A DNA stretch of 5,489 bases. Source: Thiotrichaceae bacterium (GTDB taxonomy: Bacteria > Pseudomonadota > Gammaproteobacteria > Thiotrichales > Thiotrichaceae). The notes below the pieces were generated by a model. That model saw only the letters and a list, made by a program, of their open reading frames with translations. It was not told where the DNA came from and did no database searches. Every line of letters starts with the position of its first letter. Positions within the stretch are counted from its first letter, which is position 1. Position numbers and translations under genes: made by a program. The stretch is taken from positions 1 through 5,489 of the forward strand of contig JANTHA010000155.1 in assembly GCA_024762625.1 (NCBI GenBank), given 5' to 3'. This document shows, one piece after another, positions 1 through 5,489 of the stretch.

Positions 1-818
1 TTGATGCGTCTCAGGTAGCCATCGCGATTGGCGGAGCGCGTTCCAGCGCTTTTAATGTGTTTGGCGGCGTTGATCACTTCCTGCAAACGCTGGTCATTGC
101 TGGGGTGTGATGCAAATACGCCATGATACGCGCGAGGTTGACGACCTTCCTTGCGCGCCTGGTATTTTTCAAATTCTTCCTGCGCCTTGAGTACGCTAAC
201 AACATCAATCATGTTCCTGGGGTCATACCCGACCCGCGCCAGATATTCAGCGCCAAGCTTGTCGGCCTGTAACTCATGGTTGCGGCCGTATCCGCTTAAT
301 ATTGCCTTTCCTAGTTGATTGTACTGCTTGCCGGAACTTTCTCCAGTCTTTTTGGTGAGAACCTGAATAAGAATTGCGCCTGCAATGCCGGCGCTTTGCT
401 GTTTGACGCTGTGACGGGCGGTAACGTGGCCGATTTCGTGGCCTAGCACGCCAGCAAGTTCGCCTTCAGAATTCAAATAGGCCATCAAACCGGTGGTAAT
501 GTAGATGTAGCCGCCCGGCAGCGCAAATGCATTGACGCTTGGGTCATCCAGCACTGTGAAGGTATAACGGATGTTTTTCCTGTGGCTATGTTTCGCCAGC
601 TCCTGGCCAATGGAATTTACATAGGCTTGAAGAGCGGCATTGTTATATCGTTTTTTTTGTTTCAGTATGCTTCTATGCGCCTGTGCGCCCATGGATAGCT
701 CTTGTTGTTCCGAAATCAGCGTAAAATCTTTTTTTCCGGAAACCGGATTAACCGAGCAGGCTGTTAATGCAAGAAAGGCGCTTAGAATCAGGCTGACTGT
801 GAAGGTTTTAAGTTTCAT
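1..818 (-). CDS. M48 family zinc metalloprotease, probable outer-membrane lipoprotein (C-terminus cut by window edge)
   Basis: Predicted periplasmic zinc endopeptidase of the BepA/YfgC-like M48 group, whose studied members degrade misfolded or stalled outer-membrane proteins. The 272 visible codons begin with a lipoprotein signal: KLK n-region, hydrophobic core, and lipobox L-T-A-C with the lipidated cysteine at residue 21. Ser follows at +2, which favours sorting to the outer membrane. Next is CSVNPVSGKKDF, typical of this subfamily. The zinc site is HEIGH (127-131) with a third ligand in HELQAD (Glu182). SHP at 237-239 supplies a His in the place of the conserved regulatory histidine of BepA; that equivalence is inferred. 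The ATG overlaps the upstream nuclease stop as ATGA and has GGAG nine bases before it, so it is probably translated with the nuclease. The frame is still open at position 1. Related proteins I recall continue about 200 residues after a GYLR-like segment. The family call is firm; the substrate is unknown. Confidence 0.93.
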   Translation of the reverse strand, partial: MKLKTFTVSLILSAFLALTACSVNPVSGKKDFTLISEQQELSMGAQAHRSILKQKKRYNNAALQAYVNSIGQELAKHSHRKNIRYTFTVLDDPSVNAFALPGGYIYITTGLMAYLNSEGELAGVLGHEIGHVTARHSVKQQSAGIAGAILIQVLTKKTGESSGKQYNQLGKAILSGYGRNHELQADKLGAEYLARVGYDPRNMIDVVSVLKAQEEFEKYQARKEGRQPRAYHGVFASHPSNDQRLQEVINAAKHIKSAGTRSANRDGYLRRI

Positions 819-1702
819 TCTGTGGAGCTCCATTTAATCAGTGGTTTTACTCTGTTAACGGGGATTATTTCAAGCTGCGATGGATGACTCAAGTATAGAA
901 TACGTTTTCCGTGACGGTTCGCCAAATAGCCCGATACCCTGACTTTTCTGTCGTAGAGTGTTTCCAGTTTGTTCATATTGAAATAGCGCCAATATTTTTT
1001 TCTGATAGTTAATTTTATGGGGCTGTTGCGTTTGCTATCCAGTTCAAGTAGGAGTGATTTTTTATGAGTGATGATTTTTTTCACCGTCCCTCTCAAGCGA
1101 ACATGGCCTTTTACGGTGTGTGGCAGCTGAGCGGCATCCCGTAGCTGATTTGATTTTTGTCTCCAGATCCTCAGATTGTGTTGCCGGGCTGATGCTTGCG
1201 CCTGTTTGTAGCAATTTGCCAGGCGAACATTGGGTGGGATGGGCATGATTCTGGCAAATCCTTTTTTCAGCAGCCAGCTTGAAAGATTGGTTCCATCGGG
1301 CAAAAAAACATGCGCCAGCAGTCTGCCGTAACGATCTTTCTTTTCTTCGCCGAAGCTGAGTTGTACGCGATAATGGTGTTTTTTCAGTAATTCACGCAGT
1401 GCTTCCCTGGCTTTGGCTCCATAAGCCTGAGCAGACTGTTGATGATGTTTTACTTCGGGTGCGTCGATGCCAATTATGCGAATTTTCCGTTTGTCGCTGA
1501 GCAACAGGGTGTCTCCGTCATAAACCCATTTTACTCTGGCTGTTTCAATACCAGAGGAGAGTTGATTAACGGAACACTGCTCTGCGAACGCGTCGCTTGA
1601 TGTCAATGCTTGCAAAAATAAAAATGAAACCAGCAACATAAAAAAAGCGCTCAATCTGAGCGCCTTTTTTATGTTGCTGATATGAGTTATCAACAAAAAC
1701 AT
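815..1702 (-). CDS. Secreted thermonuclease (staphylococcal nuclease-like) with C-terminal OB-like domain
   Basis: Predicted exported, calcium-dependent phosphodiesterase acting on DNA and RNA. Numbered from the ATG at 1702 (295 aa), residues 1-40 form a signal peptide: KK and R at 12-17, a hydrophobic run, then DAFA before EQC. The SNase core covers about 55-182. YDGDT supplies Asp62 and Asp64. RIIGIDAPE supplies Arg75, Asp80 and Glu83, matching Arg35, Asp40 and Glu43 of the staphylococcal enzyme. DRYGR supplies Arg127, matching Arg87. All catalytic positions are therefore present. Residues about 195-285 look like a second OB-fold (RGTV, VRVSGYL, HPSQLEII), possibly for nucleic-acid binding; this is inferred. 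The start is uncertain. An ATG at 1771 would overlap rpmE2 by 59 bases and adds nothing signal-like. An ATG at 1639 gives 274 aa and a signal peptide with no positive charge, and lies inside a terminator-like hairpin. The 1702 ATG has no good Shine-Dalgarno but starts 10 bases after the rpmE2 stop, so reinitiation is possible. Confidence 0.88.
   Translation of the reverse strand: MFLLITHISNIKKALRLSAFFMLLVSFLFLQALTSSDAFAEQCSVNQLSSGIETARVKWVYDGDTLLLSDKRKIRIIGIDAPEVKHHQQSAQAYGAKAREALRELLKKHHYRVQLSFGEEKKDRYGRLLAHVFLPDGTNLSSWLLKKGFARIMPIPPNVRLANCYKQAQASARQHNLRIWRQKSNQLRDAAQLPHTVKGHVRLRGTVKKIITHKKSLLLELDSKRNSPIKLTIRKKYWRYFNMNKLETLYDRKVRVSGYLANRHGKRILYLSHPSQLEIIPVNRVKPLIKWSSTE
828..831 (-). promoter_or_regulatory. 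Shine-Dalgarno site of the M48 protease gene
   Basis: On the minus strand GGAG stands nine bases before the ATG at 818-816. It lies inside the last codons of the nuclease gene and supports this ATG as the start. With the ATGA stop/start overlap it points to coupled translation of nuclease and protease. Confidence 0.6.
1632..1678 (-). terminator. Long perfect-stem hairpin, probable rpmE2 intrinsic terminator inside the nuclease 5' region
   Basis: Two 22-base arms (1632-1653 and 1657-1678) flank a 3-base loop. The core TGAGCGC/GCGCTCA is GC-rich and is followed on the minus strand by seven Ts and preceded by six As, the classic form of a rho-independent terminator. The single arm mismatch (1646 against 1664) is A-C in plus-strand RNA but a G-U wobble in minus-strand RNA, so the minus-strand transcript can pair along its whole length. 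It lies 35 bases after the rpmE2 stop. It could also act in the other direction, although no plus-strand gene ends here. It overlaps codons 9-23 of the nuclease as annotated from 1702, so it may instead attenuate read-through into the nuclease and protease. Confidence 0.75.
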
Positions 1703-1712
1703 TTGTAGTAAA

Positions 1713-1958
1713 CTATCTTCTACCGTAGCGCTGCTTGAATTTATCAATTGCGCCAGCAGTCGTGTTGACATTCTGCTTGCCGGTGTAGAACGGGTGGGAG
1801 GCGCTGGAAATTTCCACTTTAATCAATGGGTACTCGTTGCCATCTTCCCATTTAATGGTTTCATCAGAAGAAAGCGTTGAACGCGTCAGTATTTTAAAAT
1901 CACTGGCCAGGTCTTGAAAAACGACCTCATGGTAATCTGGGTGTATATCGGCCTTCAT
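1713..1958 (-). CDS. rpmE2: 50S ribosomal protein L31 type B
   Basis: Structural protein of the large ribosomal subunit, bridging towards the 30S head in the assembled ribosome. The 81-residue protein has the full type B signature: [16 protein letters not shown] at the N-terminus, [17 protein letters not shown] in the middle, then [20 protein letters not shown], and a basic KQRYGRR end. Its length is normal for type B. It contains no cysteine and so lacks the CxxC zinc site of the zinc-binding L31 form. In several bacteria this form replaces the zinc-binding L31 when zinc is scarce, under Zur control, but other bacteria have only the type B gene. I saw no convincing Zur operator upstream. The ATG has a strong Shine-Dalgarno eight bases upstream. 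The gene is followed by a terminator-like hairpin and the nuclease gene. Confidence 0.97.
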   Translation of the reverse strand: MKADIHPDYHEVVFQDLASDFKILTRSTLSSDETIKWEDGNEYPLIKVEISSASHPFYTGKQNVNTTAGAIDKFKQRYGRR

Positions 1959-1964
1959 GGGAAG

Positions 1965-1972
1965 ATCCTCTT
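1965..1972 (-). promoter_or_regulatory. Shine-Dalgarno site of rpmE2
   Basis: Minus strand reads AAGAGGAT, with GAGG ending eight bases before the ATG at 1958-1956. It is a strong site, in keeping with a highly translated ribosomal protein gene, and it fixes the start. Confidence 0.85.
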
Positions 1973-1989
1973 AATAATTCTGTTAAATA

Positions 1990-2021
1990 TTCGACAAGTC
2001 GAAAACTGTTCGAAAATCGAA
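1990..2021. promoter_or_regulatory. Pair of TTCGA-n-TCGAA inverted repeats upstream of rpmE2
   Basis: TTCGACAAGTCGAA (1990-2003) is a perfect inverted repeat with a 2-base centre. TTCGAAAATCGAA (2009-2021) is a second, with arms TTCGA/TCGAA and a 3-base centre. Their starts are 19 bases apart, about two helical turns. They lie 32-63 bases upstream of the rpmE2 ATG, where a promoter or leader RNA is expected. They could be a two-site operator or small stem-loops in the leader mRNA. I could not pick out confident -35 and -10 boxes, and I do not recognise the regulator. They do not match the Zur consensus I know. Confidence 0.4.
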
Positions 2022-2024
2022 GAG

Positions 2025-2047
2025 CGGGGATTTTATCAGAATCCCCG
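2025..2047 (-). terminator. Probable intrinsic terminator of the large modular protein gene
   Basis: CGGGGATT and AATCCCCG form an uninterrupted 8-base-pair stem around a 7-base loop, beginning 16 bases after the stop of the large gene. The tail on the minus strand is only moderately T-rich (CTCTTCGATTTTC), so termination may be inefficient. Plus-strand use is less likely, since no plus-strand gene ends here. It separates the large gene from rpmE2. Confidence 0.55.
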
Positions 2048-2063
2048 TCTGTTGCTCAAGTAT

Positions 2064-5000
2064 TTATTGTGGTTCTGGGAAATTAAAGCAGTTATCAAGC
2101 ATTGCATTTAATTCATTAATGCGATTTTGAATTGATGCTTTTTCTTGTAATGTAAGATCAGGATTAAAATTTAATTCAATTTCCAACGAAACTAATTCAT
2201 CTTCTATCTCAGACTGAGACAGATCATCACAGCGAATAGGTGGTTCTTGGTCATGCCTATGATTTAATGCTCTCTGTCCATTCGATTTTGCAATCTGGGC
2301 TATTCTAGAAAAACTGCCTGATGAGTTTGATCCTGTAACTTTAACTTCTAAGGCTTCAATATCTATTCTGTAATCAACTCCCTCAATATATGACAATGGC
2401 CAAATTACTGTTAGGATGCCTGTTGTCGAATCAATTGAAACATTGAATGCACTACCAGGAATTGAGCCAGCATCATAGTACCTGGGAGGACCGCTTTCGG
2501 ATACTACAACTTCCTTCATAGGAACATTTCGGCTTGAATCAAAATCAATGCTCCAGTTTGTGATGTTTCCTCCTGAGCTGGCGGTACTTATATCATGTTG
2601 TGAAGAGTTTTCTCCAGTTCCCCAGGCATAAGTCCTTATTTTCTTTGATTCACTCTGATCTTCATATAGAGAAAAGGAACCATCACTATTAATAAATCCA
2701 GCTTGGAGTAATGGCGGTTCTACACCATCTAATACCGTATAAATGATTGAAACGGTGGAAGTATTTCCGTCTCCATCTGTGCCTTTGACAGAGAAATTAA
2801 AGGTTCCCGTCTGAGTTGGCGTTCCGCTAATTATTGCCGATGTTGCATTGAGTGCGCTCAGGCTAACCCCTGTTGGCAATGCGCCGGAGTCAATTACATA
2901 GTTTACGCTGGTCTCAGCGGTCGTTGGTTGAATCTTGATTCGAAGTGGAGCAACATTAATATAAGTAGATATATTGGTTTCGGGCGTTGCCGTCAAGCTC
3001 AGAGTTCCTCCCTGAATCGCCAGGCTAACATTAATATTCGCGTTAGGAGCGGCAGTTATACAGGATTCGGGGGTAGTCGCCGCATTTCCACTGGTAAACG
3101 ATATGTCAGCCCAGAAACAGACTTCACCATTGCTGGGAATAGGTAATGGGTTGGTTGAAGCGCCTACATTGATCACAGTATCGACAGTGTTGGGTCTCCA
3201 GCCTATGTTTGCTGTGGTGCGCGCTTTGATCAAGGCGGTTCCGGCTTCGGGCGCGGTGACGCTTACAACTGCTCTGGCTGAATTCATGCTGACATCACAA
3301 TTCCACCAGGTGAAATGTGAAACAGTAGCGCTTAGTGCAAAGCCAGTTGGCGACGCTGTAGAAGCGACGACAGTCCCTGTCCCTTCCTGATTCCAGATGC
3401 CGGTAGTTTCGTCCAAAGACCAGAGTGGAATCACATCGCCAGCTTTAATGGCGGAACCATCCTGATGCTTGATTGTGTAAATTGGAATTTCAATATCAGC
3501 CGTTTGACCATCAGCTAATTGCAACACCGCACCATCGCTGTTTCTTGTAAATTGGTATTCAACGGTTCCATAGCTGATAATTGGGGCTGGATTAGCTTGC
3601 CCTTGAGCTATCCCCGCAAAATCACCTGGAAAAGCGGCAATGCCAACAGGGGTGGATACATCAACCGGGGTAATCGTCAGACTGACGCCATTATCGACAT
3701 CAACTGCATTGCCTTGTGGGTCAACAAATTGCGGACTCAGACTTACTTTGGCGCCATCTGCTCCTGACAAGGTAACCGAGGATAGATTTTGCACAGTCTG
3801 CGGAGCGCCGCGAGGCGTTAGAACGACATCAAGGTTAATGGTTTCGCCGCTAATGGGCGTTTTAATGCGCTGCACCTGATTGGCATAGCCATTTGCAGAA
3901 AAAGCTAGCGTCAAATCAGCGCCTGGCGGTAAATCCAGCACAGCAGCGCCATTGGCGCCGGTTGTAACCGGACCAATATCCAGTGGTTGACCGTCGGGCT
4001 GTATGGCTTTGATGGATACGCCTGAAACTGCCTGGGATGTGGTTGATACGACCTGCGCGTTGATAATGGCGCTGTTTCCATCAATGCTATCCGGAGTACA
4101 GACCAACTCGCCCGCTTGATTCTGGTTAGCTGTAAAGCCAGCCAGACATTCAGCTGGCGCTTCAAGCGCAGCCTTGATGATATTGCTCATATCCCAATTC
4201 TCATTCGGATCAAAGCCGTTCATAACGGTGTAAACGCGAGTCCAGTAGTATGTCTGCGCCTGGGTATTGTCTATAAATTGCTGAGTGGCGACGCCAATAC
4301 CTATTAAGCCTTCCTTGTTATCAACGCCGGAATTTTCTACTAGTCCTGTAGCAAGAATGAATTTGCGGTGTCCATAGCTTCCGCCTGTATCCGCTTTGTC
4401 ATCGTATAACCAGGCATAGACCGCCTTTGCGACAGGTTCATATAGATTTGGATAGCTGCCGGTTGAAGCGACGCCTGAGAAGGCCAGGTTTTCGCCATAG
4501 TTGAAGAAATCAGCAGTGGAGCCAACCACTGCATTGGCGTCCTGCGCCATGCGCTCAAACGGCGTACGGCCATCCGCGGTATGTGATAAACCATTTCCAG
4601 CGTTCGCCAGTAGTTCAGCATAGATCTGTGCGGGCGATGCTTCTACTCCCGGGTCGATTCCTTCATAGGGACGTATGCCTCGCGCACAACGTTCGCTGTT
4701 GACAAGAAATAGCGCTTTTTGAGAATCGGAATAGCTATCCCAGATGCTTTGTGGAGGCATCTTGAGTTTTTGCCCCTGAACATTTAATGCGTCATTTTCC
4801 CTGGCGGCGTTAAAGGCGTTTTCTATGTCAATCACGCTCAATGGGCTATAAGGTTGCGGCCATGGCGTATCGGCTTCCGCATTGCTGACAAAGTCGTCGC
4901 TGAAGGATTGCTCCGATATCAATGTGGCGGGGCAGTTATAACCCGCTACGACATCTGTCACCGTGACGCTGCGCGTAACAGGTAGTGCGCTATTGCCGGC

Positions 5001-5489
5001 TGAGTCCGTGGCGGTATAGGTAACTGTATAGGCGCCGGGAGTAGTCGTGTCGACCGGATTATCTACGTTGACAGTTACATTGGCGTCGACATTGTCGGTG
5101 GCGCTTGCGCCGGCATCCTGGTAATTATCGCCTACCTGAAGGCTTACATCTCCTCCAATCAGTGTGATTACTGGCGGCGTAATGTCATCAATGACGAGGC
5201 TCAGGTTCGCCGTGATTGTTCTATTGAATGCATCGGTATAGGAATAAACCAATGGATAGACGCCTGGCGTGGCTGGATCAACCGAAGAAGTGTCAACGCT
5301 GACTGTGTCGCTCACGGAATTGCCGTCAGCATCAAGCAGCTCAACATTTCTTGGCAAAATTGAATTAAATAGCACACTATCAGCATGGTCTTCATTGACG
5401 TGCAAAGGGTTATTATTAAACGTAATTTGATAAAGACCAGGTAATGTGGCTTCTACAAGTACACTATCACTGCCTGTTGCACCGTCATT
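2064..5489 (-). CDS. Large modular secreted/surface protein with Cry22Aa-type Ig-like repeats and a CAP/SCP domain (N-terminus outside window)
   Basis: The 3' part of a gene; 1141 codons are visible and the frame is open at 5489, so no start or signal peptide can be seen. Numbered from the first visible codon. About 45-100 and 104-179 are two Ig-like repeats of the DUF5011/Cry22Aa type; the second, TPPVITLIGG...TYTATDSAGN, is the better copy. About 257-428 is a CAP/SCP (CRISP-like) domain, with His303 in LSHTADG, Glu333 in YGENLAF and His374 in YGHRKFIL, the usual cavity residues. Cysteines 448 and 464 frame a short loop. About 474-558 resembles a carboxypeptidase-regulatory fold. About 562-733 resembles the CILP/FAM171-type module, with AAFPGDF, IPLWSLDE, WNQEGTGT and SHFTWWNCD. 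About 846-921 is a putative Ig domain (He_PIG-like, ALPTGVSL, ISGTPTQTG). Residues 925-1086 are unassigned; 1087-1134 is a helical hairpin between two cysteines. Nine cysteines and the domain types indicate export. No GlyGly-CTERM, PEP-CTERM or LPXTG is present. The role is unknown; adhesion or matrix association is a guess. Confidence 0.9.
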   Translation of the reverse strand, partial: NDGATGSDSVLVEATLPGLYQITFNNNPLHVNEDHADSVLFNSILPRNVELLDADGNSVSDTVSVDTSSVDPATPGVYPLVYSYTDAFNRTITANLSLVIDDITPPVITLIGGDVSLQVGDNYQDAGASATDNVDANVTVNVDNPVDTTTPGAYTVTYTATDSAGNSALPVTRSVTVTDVVAGYNCPATLISEQSFSDDFVSNAEADTPWPQPYSPLSVIDIENAFNAARENDALNVQGQKLKMPPQSIWDSYSDSQKALFLVNSERCARGIRPYEGIDPGVEASPAQIYAELLANAGNGLSHTADGRTPFERMAQDANAVVGSTADFFNYGENLAFSGVASTGSYPNLYEPVAKAVYAWLYDDKADTGGSYGHRKFILATGLVENSGVDNKEGLIGIGVATQQFIDNTQAQTYYWTRVYTVMNGFDPNENWDMSNIIKAALEAPAECLAGFTANQNQAGELVCTPDSIDGNSAIINAQVVSTTSQAVSGVSIKAIQPDGQPLDIGPVTTGANGAAVLDLPPGADLTLAFSANGYANQVQRIKTPISGETINLDVVLTPRGAPQTVQNLSSVTLSGADGAKVSLSPQFVDPQGNAVDVDNGVSLTITPVDVSTPVGIAAFPGDFAGIAQGQANPAPIISYGTVEYQFTRNSDGAVLQLADGQTADIEIPIYTIKHQDGSAIKAGDVIPLWSLDETTGIWNQEGTGTVVASTASPTGFALSATVSHFTWWNCDVSMNSARAVVSVTAPEAGTALIKARTTANIGWRPNTVDTVINVGASTNPLPIPSNGEVCFWADISFTSGNAATTPESCITAAPNANINVSLAIQGGTLSLTATPETNISTYINVAPLRIKIQPTTAETSVNYVIDSGALPTGVSLSALNATSAIISGTPTQTGTFNFSVKGTDGDGNTSTVSIIYTVLDGVEPPLLQAGFINSDGSFSLYEDQSESKKIRTYAWGTGENSSQHDISTASSGGNITNWSIDFDSSRNVPMKEVVVSESGPPRYYDAGSIPGSAFNVSIDSTTGILTVIWPLSYIEGVDYRIDIEALEVKVTGSNSSGSFSRIAQIAKSNGQRALNHRHDQEPPIRCDDLSQSEIEDELVSLEIELNFNPDLTLQEKASIQNRINELNAMLDNCFNFPEPQ

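Noticed and set aside
640..837. 65-codon plus-strand open frame
   Set aside because: It lies antisense to the signal peptide and N-terminus of the M48 protease and the end of the nuclease, both of which are firmly supported.
1703..1771. ATG at 1771 as the nuclease start (318 aa)
   Set aside because: It would overlap rpmE2 by 59 bases, and the extra 23 residues are not signal-like and simply read rpmE2 codons in another frame.
1959..2063. Zur operator before rpmE2
   Set aside because: Type B L31 genes are often Zur-controlled, but the inverted repeats here do not resemble the AT-rich Zur consensus I know, so no named operator is claimed.
2928..3879. Several plus-strand open frames of 70-95 codons opposite the large gene
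   Set aside because: They are antisense shadows of a well-supported long reading frame and show no recognisable protein pattern.
3911..4621. Two minus-strand open frames (3911-4165 and 4340-4621) within the large gene
   Set aside because: They are alternate-frame readings of the CAP and following domains, whose true frame carries clear motifs.
5403..5405. TTG at 5405-5403 as the start of the large gene
   Set aside because: The reading frame stays open for another 28 codons to the window edge, with sensible residues in the same style, so this TTG is an internal Leu codon.
1..5489. CRISPR array, tRNA/rRNA, insertion sequence, or defence/novel multi-gene system
   Set aside because: No spaced direct repeats, RNA gene signatures, transposase motifs or terminal inverted repeats were seen, and the genes are recognisable housekeeping or secreted-protein families.

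Overview
The window looks like a chromosomal stretch from a Gram-negative proteobacterium, most likely a gammaproteobacterium. The evidence is a lipobox-bearing BepA/YfgC-like M48 protease, a zinc-independent type B ribosomal protein L31, and a secreted thermonuclease placed directly behind L31. That last pairing is one I recall from gammaproteobacteria such as Pseudomonas. Most of the sequence is near 50% GC. I cannot name the genus. A methylotrophic or environmental gammaproteobacterium would fit, but that is a guess.

All real genes lie on the minus strand, so the window reads from its right end to its left. Positions 5489-2064 hold the 3' part (at least 1141 codons) of a large modular extracellular protein. 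Its visible order is Cry22Aa-type Ig-like repeats, a CAP/SCP domain, a carboxypeptidase-regulatory-like fold, a CILP/FAM171-like module, a putative Ig domain, an unassigned beta-rich region, and a cysteine-bracketed helical hairpin. Its 5' end is outside the window. Positions 1959-2063 are the only intergenic gap. It holds a probable terminator for the large gene, two TCGA-centred inverted repeats and a strong Shine-Dalgarno sequence.

Next come rpmE2 (1958-1713), a secreted staphylococcal-nuclease-like protein with a C-terminal OB-like extension (1702-815) and an M48 lipoprotein metalloprotease (818 to beyond position 1). The nuclease starts 10 bases after the rpmE2 stop. The nuclease stop and protease start overlap as ATGA, so these two are probably translationally coupled. 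A 22-base-pair hairpin with a GC-rich core and a T tract (1632-1678) has the form of an intrinsic terminator for rpmE2, yet it lies inside the apparent signal-peptide coding region of the nuclease. This is the most unusual local structure seen.

Functionally, L31B is a translation and zinc-economy gene. The nuclease and the protease are predicted cell-envelope hydrolases. The large protein is a secreted or surface multidomain protein of unknown role and appears to be a separate transcription unit. I found no RNA genes, CRISPR array, insertion sequence or clearly new defence or metabolic system.
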